This document shows, piece after piece, positions 36,487 through 47,868 of a stretch of 64,000 nt of DNA. The notes beneath the pieces are model-generated. The model was not told the DNA's origin and did no database searches. It saw nothing but the letters and a program-made list of their open reading frames with translations. This stretch comes from Agaricus subrufescens (Eukaryota > Basidiomycota > Agaricomycetes > Agaricales > Agaricaceae), in assembly GCA_029945375.1 (NCBI GenBank), contig CM057059.1, forward strand, positions 248,001 to 312,000, given 5' to 3'. The translations under genes and the position numbers were made by a program. Numbering within the stretch: position 1 is the first letter of the stretch; every line of letters starts with the position of its first letter.

Positions 36487-38595
36487 CTAAATGGGTCCAT
36501 CGGCAAGATATTCTCTGAGCAACCCAAGCACATCCCTATCTCCGCGTGGCGTTATCTTGCAAGGAAACGGAGAAGGCTCACTACAACACGTTCGAGGATT
36601 AGCTGATGTTCCCAGTCATTTGCTCCATATACACTTACGACGTAGCAGCCGAGGATGCAAACTTAGGCTCTACGTTGATTGGATTGCCTTTTGCATCAAG
36701 TTCAGGGGAAATATCGAACAAATGAAGGATCGAGGCGGCAATCAGGTAAATGAACGACAAGGCTATGTGCGACCCAGGACATATTCTGTCAAGGCAAAAT
36801 GTTATTTTTAAGTTCCCAGGTTTGAGAGGAAACAGAGAAATGACCTTCTGCCGAACCCGAAGGTAGCGACAACTTCAGGGTTCGGGACACCATCGCGAAG
36901 GATACCATCTTCAATAAATCGGTTAGGATTGAACTTGCTGGGATCAGGGTATGTAGCTTCATCGTGCATCATTCCGCTAGAATTAACATTAGAGGCAAGG
37001 CCATGACAGTCGGAAAAGAATAGACAGACTGTATATTGCCGATGACAATGGAGCCTTTTGGAATATAATATCCATCATACACATCATCGCTAGTGGTCAA
37101 ATGGGGTCCACCCAACGGTGCTATAGGATTCCAACTAAGTTACACAGTGAATTTTCGATGCCTAAAGATGATGACACACTACTTACCGCACAGTCTCTCT
37201 GATCACAGCAGATAGGTAAGGTAACTGTGGTATGTCCTCCATTGTGGGCATCCGGTCGGGTCCTATAGCAGAATCAAGTTCTTGCTGAACTTCGTGTTGA
37301 ATGTTCCGATTTTGCAACATCATCAGTACGAATGTCAACACCGGGGTTGCAGTCGTTTCGGCCGCAGCTGATATCCAGTCAACATCTGTTTATCGGATAC
37401 AATCAAAAGAAGTTACCTCCAAAAACCAGACCAGCAGTATACTTGATCTCATTTACTAGCTCCTTCAGGTCCGTGTTGTGGCGGTTCTCAAGATGTGCGG
37501 CAACAAAGGATTCCTCCACATCTGCCTGACCCTATGTGTCAATGTAAGCCCATCTGACCTCTCTTCCTGTCAAAAAAACACCCACAAGCACCGCCTCACA
37601 GGGCTCTCCGACTAGCTGTTCTATATCCGAACGGAGTTGGCGGGTCGCTGCTTTGAATCCCGCGCCAGGCATCCACTCAGGAATGTCTTGACATAGCGAT
37701 GATATAAAATTGATCAACAATTTTCCAGTACTTAGTGACTCTTGCGATTCATCAAATACCCGCCTGGAGAATTGTACACGTGGGTCATTTTGTCGTTGAA
37801 CGGGAAGACCATAGGTTATTGATAATGAGAATCCTCCAATACAGCTATAAGAATGAGAACGCTGCTTTTGGGGATACAACTAGATGCCACTAACTTTTTC
37901 AAATGATCACGAAAGTCTTGCGGAGATGTGAGCAGGTTTGGCAAAAGTCCCCTGCGAATAAAGCGCAGCATCCGTTCATCCCTCTCTAGCTGTCGATTGA
38001 TCCGCTTTGGTCCGAAATATTGTTGGAACATCCGTCGATTTGCTCTCCATTCATCTCCGTACGACATGAATGCGAAAAATTTGTCGATACCAAGTCTGAT
38101 GCGGGATTTTTTTCAAGCCAGACTGTTTAGATATATATAATTTGTGGGGTCTTACCCTTCTGAGAGTACCCTGATCTGCGGTCTGATATCATAAGAAGGG
38201 ATGTTATCATTAAAACTGAATAGGGCAGTGCTTACCGGTCTGAATAGATAGCGGACCGTTTTTCAAGGAGATCTTGGGCTACTTGAACGTCATTTATCAC
38301 GATAATCGGTTGGCCGAACACTTCATAGTACAGAAGTTTTGCTCCTGCATTCGGAACATGTCAAAGGAGAATCGTATTATTCGGAAGAAACATAGTACTG
38401 ACCGAGTTTATCCCCGAGTTTTTTGTATGAAATATGGGGATAGCTAAGGGTCATTGAAAGGGAACTCCCAATGATCGGCCACCTAGTGGGCCCGGGAGGG
38501 AAAGGTAGCGTAGGCCTTTTGCGAAACCGGTAGAAGAGGTGAACAACAACGCTCAGGCATAACACTTGAACGTCTCGCAAGCTCACAGTGACCAT
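36487..38595 (-). CDS. cytochrome P450 monooxygenase (P450-6, lineage B)
   Basis: Start MVTVSLRDVQVLCLSVVVHL at 38595, matching P450-2 and P450-8, and chosen over an upstream in-frame ATG at 38634. Then FYRFRKR and FPPGPTRWPIIGS near 38480. The mid-region GGFSLSITYGLPVQRQNDPR lies near 37810 and CQDIPEWMPGAGF near 37680. The I-helix AAAETTA is near 37360, the ExxR (RETVR) near 37200, FGFGRR near 36850 and the CPG near 36775. It ends EYLADGPI with the stop at 36487. Traced exons join in frame. It is divergent from P450-7 across about 1.1 kb and probably intact; the substrate is unknown. Confidence 0.86.
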
Positions 38596-39681
38596 GATGG
38601 TGGCACAAAGCAAGCTTGAATACATCATTACCACGATTTGCCGTATTCATCCGGAATGAATTCGCGCTGGTAGAGAGCCTAGTGGAGAGTCAAAACAGGG
38701 GGTAGGACACTCTCCTGGAACTAACTATATTCAACTGAGTCAACGGGGTCATGGTCCCGAATTGGCATTAACATTAAAAGTCCCGGGGGCTCACATCCAT
38801 ATCGGGAATATGATCTCGTACTCGAGAAAACACATCTGCGTACGCCATTAATGGCTATAATTCCAAGACACATAGACTATTCATTTGATTTTTCTTTCTT
38901 CGTCCCAGGTCGTGGGCATGAATTTCTTGCACAAGGGCGCTTAAAGTGTGAGCTTGTTCATTTTCTTGGTTTACGATTTGTAATCAAGACGGGAATGGTA
39001 ACAAGTGAAGTCGATGATTCTTCTTTTCATTTACACAATCATTTCAATTCCGAGTCTCTCCTTTGAACTGTCATCTTATGTTTTGCAGAACGGAGTCTAT
39101 AAGAAGCGCAATCCAATAAGACTAATCCTACTCAACAGGTGTTCAACCATAGGCGACTCAAGAAATGCAGTGGAGTGTTGTAAGTGAACAGCTTCAGTAT
39201 GTTGAATCTCAGAACTTGGACGCATACATACAATCGCATGTTCATACCCGGTAAGTCTCATTTTCTAGCCCCAAGTGCCACCTCTTTTCTCTAGAACTGA
39301 TATAACATAAGGAGCAGTTTCTAATCGCTTAATGGATACTCAAAAGCGCTCTGTGCGATATAGAGCTAGACTGGAACTTGAACTCGGTGCCTCGACATAG
39401 ATTTCATGATCAAACCACACTTCAATAATACCAGCAATCGAGGTATAGTCATTCCCACGTTTTTCCGGAACCCAGCTTCTGTGTTGCTAATTGTGTACCG
39501 AACTGACGGCTTTGTAAGAAGAAGTAGAAGTCGACCTGACCAAACCCACTCCATATGCTCTAGTAGCCATTCAAATGCATCTATTGAATGACAGCTCAAG
39601 AGTATCTCAGGTATATATATATAAGTATTTCGAATTCTTGACAGGCCCCAAAGCAGAAGACTGTTACGATCCTTTTCCCTC
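38596..39681. promoter_or_regulatory. divergent promoter region P450-6 / P450-7
   Basis: About 1.09 kb between divergent P450 starts with no recognisable exon. Near the P450-7 side there is a TATA-like run. Some short open frames are present but lack any family motif. Confidence 0.45.
39611..39624 (+). promoter_or_regulatory. TATA-like box of P450-7
   Basis: GTATATATATATAA lies 58 bp upstream of the ATG at 39682, a suitable distance for a fungal core promoter. Confidence 0.4.
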
Positions 39682-41845
39682 ATGGCAATTCTTGGGTGGC
39701 GCGAGGCCCTTGTCATCTCTCTCTGTCTTACGATACATTTTGTGTACCGTTATCGTCGGAAGCGACTTCTCCCTCTTCCTCCAGGTCCTTCTGGATGGCC
39801 ATTGATCGGAAATACTTTCCAATTGCCACTGAAGAAGATATATTCCTTTTATGAAGAGCTGGGACGGAAATTCGGTTCAGTGACTTTCTTATTCTTTGCG
39901 GTCCATAATCATGATTTCTATTCCAGGGTCCAAAATACTCTATGTCGAGGCGCTAGGGCAACCGATCATCGTCATTAACGACGTCAACATTGCCAGTGAC
40001 CTGTTCGCAAAACGATCGGCGCTGTACTCCAGCAGGTGCATCCCTTCATACCTTTCCTGAATAGACCTTTGACGTGTTGTCCTCAGGCCCAGATTGGTTA
40101 TGCTTCATGATGTGTATGTAATCAAATGGTCACACAATTACTAAGTAACGCGGGTTTTAGGGTAACTGTTAATCATTTTTTTAGCTTCAAGGAGTATGGC
40201 AATGAATGGAGGTACCAACGACGTATATTTCAACAGTATTTCTCTACAAAAAATCTATACCGAGATGAAGAAAAGATGTTGGAATTCACTCGTAAATTCC
40301 TTCTTCCTAGCATCTACGAAGAACCCGGAGATATCGAAAAACATATCAAGAGGTGGGTTGTTCTCTTTAGTGCTGATTAACCTCAAGTTTCCGATCATCT
40401 CTTGATAAGCTGCATTGGCGCAATAACATTATCATTGGCCTATGGACTACCCATTTCAAGAGCTGATGATCCTTTTATCCAAGCCGCAGCATCATCATTT
40501 ATCCGGGTGGCGGACGCTACTTCCCCGGGAAAATACCTGGTCAACATTTTTCCAATCCTTAAGTATATCCCAGAATGGGTACCCGGAGCGACTTTCAAAC
40601 GCGAGGCTCGAGAACTCCGCGACCTATTGAACCAGGTGAAGGAGATACCATTCAAAAAGGTCCTAGAAAACATGGTGAGTATCCGTTGAGTTCGAATACT
40701 AGCACATATATTGGGATTGAAGTCGCCCTGTTAAGGACAATAAAACAGCCCCCGTATCGTTTGTGACCGAAAGTCTCGAGCGCCACAGAAATCAATCTGA
40801 CTACGAAGTACATGAATATCACACAATGGAAATAGCTACGCAAATATTTGGGGGTGATCCATATTCCTTGTTCCCGAAAAATAGGCAACTAAATATCATT
40901 TTGTAATGGCAGCTGCGTACGAGACAACAGTGATAGCGGTAACAACGTTTGTCCTCGCGATGCTTTGCAACCCCCGGGTTCAACGGAAAGCACAAGAAGA
41001 AATCGACTCACATGTTGGGCAGGGTCTACTTCCTGACTTTGGAGATAAGGAGAGTCTTCCTTACCTTTCCGCAGTTCTAAGGGAAGTATTAAGGTAATTC
41101 AACTTGTTCCCTACATCTATCTAAAAACAATCTAATGGCTCTCCCTAGATGGAACCCAATTTTGCCAATGGGTACGCTTTGAAACAACCTAATAGTTCTC
41201 ACTCTCCGCTAACGCGTTTTCCAGGAGTACCGCATTTAACATCGACAGATGATGTTTATGAGGGCTATTATATCCCAAAAGGCTCTGCGGTCATACCAAA
41301 TACACAGTACGTGTTGCTACTATATCGTCTTGAAGCCAGCTTTCATATGATTTACGGCATATCACAAGTGCAATGCTTTATAATGAGGAAGAATTCACTA
41401 ACCCTAGACAGTTCATTCCCGAGCGATTTATGAAGGATGGTCATGTAAGAACCGATATCTTGGATCCATTTGTGGTGGGCACGTTTGGCTTTGGACGAAG
41501 GTTCGTCTCGCTACTCACCTTGGTTCCTGCCTTTGACCAATTCAATGCCTAGAATATGTCCAGGATCGCATATCGCCAGATCCGTCTCATACATCATGGC
41601 TGCGTCTATGCTCTGCTTATTTGATATTGTACCAGAACTCGATGCAGAGGGCAGGCCTATTGATGTAGAGCCTAAGTTTACCAATGATTCCCTCGTCTCG
41701 TGAGTCCTTGAAATCGATTTAATATTAGGATTGCGTTTCACACCGCTTTAGAATACCACTTCCATTTGAATGCAAATTGACTCCACGGGAGGGGAAGCAC
41801 GCTGAAGGCCTTCTCCAGCAGTATATGGGGATTGACGTCCTGTAA
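39682..41845 (+). CDS. cytochrome P450 monooxygenase (P450-7, lineage A)
   Basis: Start MAILGWREALVISLCLTIHF, almost identical to P450-1, then YRYRRKR and LPLPPGPSGWPLIGN near 39780. Middle exons read [34 protein letters not shown] and YIPEWVPGATFKREARELRD. The I-helix AAAYETTVIAV lies near 40905, the ExxR (REVLR) near 41090, VGTFGFGRR near 41490 and RICPGSHIARS near 41555. The last exon reads CKLTPREGKHAEGLLQQYMG and stops at 41843-41845. All exons are open and the splice junctions keep frame, so it appears intact. It is more similar to P450-1, 38 kb away, than to its neighbours P450-6 and P450-8, so the two lineages are interleaved. Confidence 0.88.
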
Positions 41846-42329
41846 CTTAACGGGTAATGGCAGGTTTATATCACTTCACGGTTATTGGATTATTGAGTTC
41901 CCTGGATGATTGTAGCTAGGACTCATTTCGGTTTGATCAGCATTTCCCCCTCGCAGTCTTTATGTGATATAAAAATTTGGACCAGTCTAGGCTCGGAAAG
42001 AAATTCTCTACACAATGTGGTGCTCTTCAACAGCTGACTACTGTGGTGGAATCGTTTCTTAACTCCAGATGCTCACCTCCGTTGATACGGATAATCCTGT
42101 CCCTCAACCTGATAAGACTTCCCGAAAGCGGTACGTGACTTCTAGGGTGGTTTAAGAGAGAATGAAATAGCCATTCTCAGAGACTTATACAAAGACAGTC
42201 AAAAGCCTTCGATGAATACGATTAACGAAGATCAAACGATATCAACATTTGTTCGATGAGGTTTTTGATCATCGTTTATGCCGGCATGTACTTGCCAACA
42301 AGACTACAGCTAAAACAGTGTCATTTTAT
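41846..42329. other. intergenic, convergent 3' ends of P450-7 and P450-8
   Basis: About 480 bp with no recognised coding exon, RNA or repeat. Confidence 0.45.
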
Positions 42330-44436
42330 TTATATGGGACCATCGTCAAGATACTCTCCAAGTAGGCCAGTCACATCCTTGCATCTGCGTGGCGTTATTT
42401 TGCAAGGAAACGGCGCGGGTTCACTACGGTACATTTCTGAATCAAACAACTTTCCTGGGAGCTGGCTTCATAGACTCACGACGTAGCGGACGATGGTGCA
42501 AACTTAGGCACTACTTTGATGGGATTGCCCTCCGCATCCATCTCCGGGGAAATATCAAACAAATGGAGGACCGATGCAGCAATCAAGTAAATGAATGGTA
42601 ATGCTATGTGTGACCCTGGGCATATCCTGAAAAAAAGATGAAAATTATTTCTCAGGCATTTGGAGGGGAGGGGAGAGTTACCTTCTACCAAAGCCGAAGC
42701 TGGCGACAGTTTCTGGATTAGGGACATCATCGCGAAGAGTACCGTTCCTGAGAAATCGATCGGGATCAAATACATTTGGTTTGGGGTATGTAACCTCATC
42801 GTAAAGCATTGCGCTAGGGCCGTCATTAATGACAATTTACACTGTTGAAGGAAGAGTGGACGGACTATATGTTGGTGATGATGACAGAGCCCTTCGGGAT
42901 ATAATATCTGCCATACACATCATCACTAGTAGTATAGTGGGGTGCACCTAGTGGCGCTATAGGATTCCAGCTAAGGTCCATAATAAACTTTTGATCTCAA
43001 GGATGGTGATACGCTACTTACCGCATAGTCTCCCTTATAACAGCAGATAGGTAAGGCAGTTGTGGTATGTCCTCCATTGTAGGCATCCGGTCGGGTCCTA
43101 TAACCGAATCAAGCTCTCGTTGGGCTTCACGTTGAACATTCATGTTTTGTAGCATATTCAGTATGAATGTCAACGCGGCAGCTGTGGTCGTCTCTGCGGC
43201 AGCTAGGACTGGGTCAAACCAGAGTTTATTGAACCATTTAGAGGGACTTACCTCCGAAAACCATACCAGCAGTATACTCGATATCGCTTACTCGGTCTTT
43301 GGGGTTAGTGTTGTGACAATTCTTCTCAAGGTATGTGGCAACAAAGGATTCCTCCACGTTTCCCCGATCCTAGTGTGTCGCTCTAAGTAAATTCGTCCCG
43401 CCTTGCAGTCTAGATGGCTCACAAGCAACGCCTGACAGGGCTCTTCTACTAATTGCTTTATACGCAAACGGAGCTGGCGAGCCGCTGTTTGGAATCCTGC
43501 GCCAGGCATCCATTCAGGGATATCTTGACACATCGAAGATATAAAGTTTGTCAACAGCTTTCCAGGACCTATAGCTGCTACCGCTTCTTCGAACACAGAC
43601 CCCGAGAAATGCACACGCGGGTCGTTTTGACGTTCAACAGGGAGGCCGTAAGTCACTGATAAGGAAAGGCCACCGATACAACTGAGATATAGGAATGAGT
43701 ACATCGCTTTCAAACACGTAGCTGGATATTACGAACTTTTTCATATGCTCACGAAAGTCTTCTGGAGATGTGAGGAGATTCGGCAAGAGTCCCCGGCGAA
43801 CAAAACGCAGCATCCGATCGTCTCTCTCCAGTCGCCGATTGATCCGCTTTGGTCCAAAATACTGCTGGAACATCCGTCGATCTTTTCTCCATTCATCTCC
43901 GTATGACATGAAGGCCAAAAACTTGCCGATGCCAAGTCTGGAGCATGAAGGTGTAAAGTTGAGTCTGCAGGTACAAGTTATCGGTATCACCTTACCCTTC
44001 TGAGAGTATCCTAATCTGCGGTCTGACTTTATAAGAAATGAATTCACATTGATGGTGAATAAGGAAGTGCCCACCGGTCTGAGTAGATAGCGGACCGTTT
44101 TTCGAGGAGATCATGAGCCACTTGGACGTCATTTATCACAATAATCGGTTGACCGAGCACTTCATAATACAGAACCTTTGCTCCTGCAGTTAAGGGATGT
44201 CAAAAACGGATCATACTCTCGAGAAAAAAACCATAGTGCTGACTAAGTTTGTCTCCGAGTTGCTTATACGAGATGTGAGGATAATTAAGAGTCATTGAGA
44301 GGGCGCTTCCAATGATTGGCCATCGAGTAGGCCCGGGAGGCAGAAGCAATAAGTGTCTTTTGCGGAAGCGGTAAAAGAGGTGAACAACAATGGACAGGAA
44401 TAGCACCAGAATGTCCCGCAAGCCGACAGTGACCAT
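42330..44436 (-). CDS. cytochrome P450 monooxygenase (P450-8, lineage B)
   Basis: Start MVTVGLRDILVLFLSIVVHL at 44436 by match with P450-6; an upstream in-frame ATG at 44547 would add 37 residues reading into the neighbouring element end. Then FYRFRKR and LPPGPTRWPIIGS near 44320. Middle blocks are SYGDEWRKDRRMFQQYFGPK and GLSLSVTYGLPVERQNDPR. The I-helix AAAETTA lies near 43190, FGFGRR near 42690 and CPGSHIALP near 42610. It ends EYLDDGPI with the stop at 42330. It has the same unusual donor (TATA followed by GTCCGT) as P450-2. Traced exons keep frame. It is probably intact, although an inverted repeat of a large mobile element begins only about 70 bp upstream of its start codon. Confidence 0.86.
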
Positions 44437-44509
44437 GATGACGGCACAAAGCAGGGATAAAGCAGGGATGATTACGACATTTTTCACAAAGGATGTCAAC
44501 AAAATGAGC

Positions 44510-44645
44510 AGGCTCCTTCCCAGGCTCCTACCCAGCCGACTCGCCAAGTTCGCACGTTTGGCAAAATAGGGCCAAACACCGCGTTAAGAGGTGTGCTCCT
44601 TGGGAGCGGCTGGCACCAAACGTCGAACGGCCATCACCGTGATGG
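44510..44645 (+). repeat. left inverted repeat of the DUF6589/RecQ element
   Basis: Matches the reverse complement of 50605-50740 in two blocks (CCAGGCTCCTACCCAGC and GGCTGGCACCAAACGTCG), with a more diverged spacer between them. Confidence 0.72.
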
Positions 44646-44845
44646 ATTCCCGCGCGAGTCAAAGCCTGAAAAATATTATATAATTCAACTTAGCATGATT
44701 ATCAATATGTGACCGTAACAGAGCCTAAATAAGGCAGCGTGGTTTAAGTTGTGCTCGCGAAGTGCACCGTCGATGCGTCTCGCAATGTGCTTCCATCGAG
44801 AACGGTCTGGACCTCCTATACATTTACTTAGGTAGTCAGACCATT

Positions 44846-47592
44846 ATGCTCTTCTTGCCAACCATGACTTCCTTAAGCCCCGATGCATTTTACCGAGCAT
44901 TTCAAATTCTAGCTCACAACAACATACCCCTCTCAAAATTTATTCGTCGCTCACTCACGGAACTAGATCTATCCGATTCCGAATATATGAGAGCTTTTTT
45001 GGCAGATATTCCACAACTCTTCGGATTCTTACTGTCGCATCCACACTCCAAAGATATAATCATATCATGGATCAAAGAAGAATTTACCAATAATTTAACA
45101 TCACAAATCCAAACATTGTGTAGTGTCGACCAGGGTTTTCATTTTGTTGCCAAGTCAATCACACCCGAAAAAATGAAGCAATGTACGATTAGAAATATTG
45201 CTCACGGAATGCAGACGCACGCACCCGATGTGTGGGACTTAGTGGGAAGATTATTACAAGCTGATGCGGTGCTTGTTCATCGTCGACAAAAAAAAAAGGA
45301 TTCAACGGAAGATCCAAGCCTGACACAAGACAATTCTGGCAATGACACGAATAAGCAAGTTGATATACCAGATGATGTAGAGGAGAGGAGGGAGAAGCAG
45401 GATGAAAAACAATTAGAGGTCGTAAGCAGCTCTCTGTTTTTCTCAATAAAAGTTCTAATAACTGACAATGACGGGGAGCAGAAACAGGTCACCTGCATCA
45501 GTATTATGATGCAGGCAAGTAATCAAAAGTGCAACGCATTACAAACCTTAATTGGAGTTTTTCTTCAATCTTGTAATGCCTCAGAGCAGACACGGAACTT
45601 CCTTGCCCATCTCGGTTTATCCATATCAGTTTCAAACATTAATCGTGCCATGAAAAATCTCTCAAAGGAAGTGCATCGGGAGATTCAACGGTTGGGGGCA
45701 ACACTCCTCGCATCATATGCATATGACAATCTTGATGTGGACTTGCCGCACTCTACTGCGACAGTTGAAACAAATACTAAGGATACACTTGTCCATCTAA
45801 CAACGGCCTCTATGTTTCCATTACATCCTGTCACTACAAGGGCCGATCTAGACTTCACAGATCGACTTCGGGAAATTGCCACCGATCCACCTATGCCTTC
45901 GACAATCGCAGAGATAATCTCCCACCTTCCACCCAAATATAGTGATTTGGATGATCAAAAACGGTCTATCCAGCATCGATTCAATGCATGGAAATTCCGT
46001 GCTGATCTTGTGGTGTATGGACCACCCGCCTTCACAAAATTCAAGGACATACTTGGAGAGCCCGAGGATATTGAGTGTATACCACTCATTAAAACCAAGC
46101 AAGTCCCTTTATGCGCATCGAAAACTGCCCCCAACACTCCTGCGAAAATCGCGACAGTGTTAGAAGAATTTTTCGCACAAGCAAACATAGGCGACAACTC
46201 ACCTGAAGCCCCTGGTGACAAACACGTGGATCCTGGAAATACCTCTACATTGACGTTTGGAGACTTGTTGACAGGTCAACACCAGGGAAGTCTTCAGGAT
46301 TCAAGGATTGACAACATGACCCCTGGGCGAAGATTTGACAGTCTTGTGTTTTGTCATGGATGGTTCCATGTACGAATGGCATGCGTCGATGCCATTTGGC
46401 GGCGTCATATTGAATCCTCGGATGATCAAGACCCTACCACTCTCATGAAATACGCTATGCAACTCCGACCTTTGGAAAAAAATAAAATCAAAGCCAATCC
46501 GACTTTTCGTCAACTTCACAAAGTGATCTCCCATGTCAGAATTGTCTTACGCCTTGACGCTTGGAGGATTGAAGTTTGCAGCCGTCATCCTGAAATATCT
46601 TCACTTGAAGAATGGGCGAAAATGAATCCAAGCTGGGAGGAATTATGTGAAATATCGGATCAGCTAGTGCAAACCATCGCCTTGCGGGGGAAGGCAGCAA
46701 ACACTTATCGCAAAAAAGACAGTGAGCGCGATAGAGTATTAGAAAACACTACAGCTTACCATAAAGATTTTCTCCTCTACGAGGAGACCAACTACGCCAT
46801 GAACCACGGGGACATAGGACGTCTGGACGCCTGTGTTCTCGAATGGGTATTTTATTTTATGGGCTGCAGAAAAACAAAATACGCACAGGAACTTCTTCAT
46901 TATCTTGAAAGGTTGTATGTTATTTATCCAAAACCACTCGCGTGAGTCACAAATCAAACTGCCTTAACGAAAACTCACTGTAGAATTACAGGGATGCCAT
47001 TCGCATGAATTCCCTTGTGAATCCTACAGGACGTAAGGATCATTTTCGCGGCGTCGATTGGGTCATCGAGCACAATAACCTGTATATCAAACAAATCTTC
47101 AGTGGATCAGGTTCAAATCACAATACCGAGAGGATGATCGAGGCCTCACCTTTGATTGAAGTTTACAAGGACGTACGAGTGCAATTCAAAGACATGTTTT
47201 CATTGACTCATAAGACTACCCAACACTCGCCTCCAAAAATGGACGTCACATTCAGGAGACTTCACCAACACATGCAGCAAAATAAGACAAATGAATATAT
47301 TCCTGGACGAACACTAGAACATAATCTCATCGACACTATGCAAATTGGTATGCAGAAAATGATGGCTTCCATTGACGATGCACGAAAGAAATGGCTTGAT
47401 CAACACCAAAAGCAGGAGGAGTTGCGTCAAGAGAGACAGTGCAAACAACAAAGCACGCGAATCAAAACAGAGGAGAGTCTTGACGCCGGAATGGATAACG
47501 AGGATGCTGAGAGCGCAGAACAATCCGACGAGGATGAAGAAGACACGATCTCTAGACTCAAAGCAGACGGACGGGCACTATTTGAAGATTGA
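44846..47592 (+). CDS. DUF6589 protein, candidate transposase of the element
   Basis: Two coding exons, 44846-46941 and 46992-47592, give about 898 residues; the frame stays open up to 44762 without an ATG. Blocks typical of the agaric DUF6589 family are seen: SYAYDNLDVDLP (about residue 290), VHLTTASMFPL, HGWFHVRMACVDAIWRRH (about 510), and across the splice site DAIRMNSLVNPTGRKDHFRGVDWVIEHNN (about 700-725). The tail is Glu/Gln-rich and acidic. DUF6589 has no proven function that I know of. The spaced conserved acidic residues (YDN, VDA, DW..E) could be a DDE-type RNase H-fold triad, which is inference. Its position inside inverted repeats supports a transposase-like role. The gene appears intact. 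Confidence 0.75.
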
Positions 47593-47599
47593 CGGTGAG

Positions 47600-47790
47600 T
47601 ATCAAGTGTCCAGAGGAAGAACAAGCGATGTAGCCAGAGGAAGAGCAAGCGAAGCAGGCTGAGCAGCGGGAGGTGAAGCAGTCAGAGACACAGGTAGCGA
47701 AGCAGCCAGAGGAATAGGAAGCGCAGTCCCCAGAGGAACAGGTAGCGAAGCAGCCAGAGGGATAGACATCGAAGTACCCAGATACAGAGC
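47600..47790. repeat. short tandem repeats between the two element genes
   Basis: Imperfect copies of AGCGAAGCAGCCAGAGGAAC-type units occur between the DUF6589 stop and the helicase end. Read on the minus strand they would give a Pro/Leu/Ala-rich stretch (SLPVPLGTALPIPLAA), perhaps an old extension of the helicase tail. Confidence 0.5.
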
Positions 47791-47868
47791 GATTGACGGG
47801 TTTTGTTGTTCTATCAATTCAATTTTGATCTTTTTTGACGTCTTGCATGATCGATCTGAGCGTGTCAA

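Noticed and set aside
45189..45498. Minus-strand open frames inside the DUF6589 gene
   Set aside because: Shadow frames of an intact coding exon on the plus strand.
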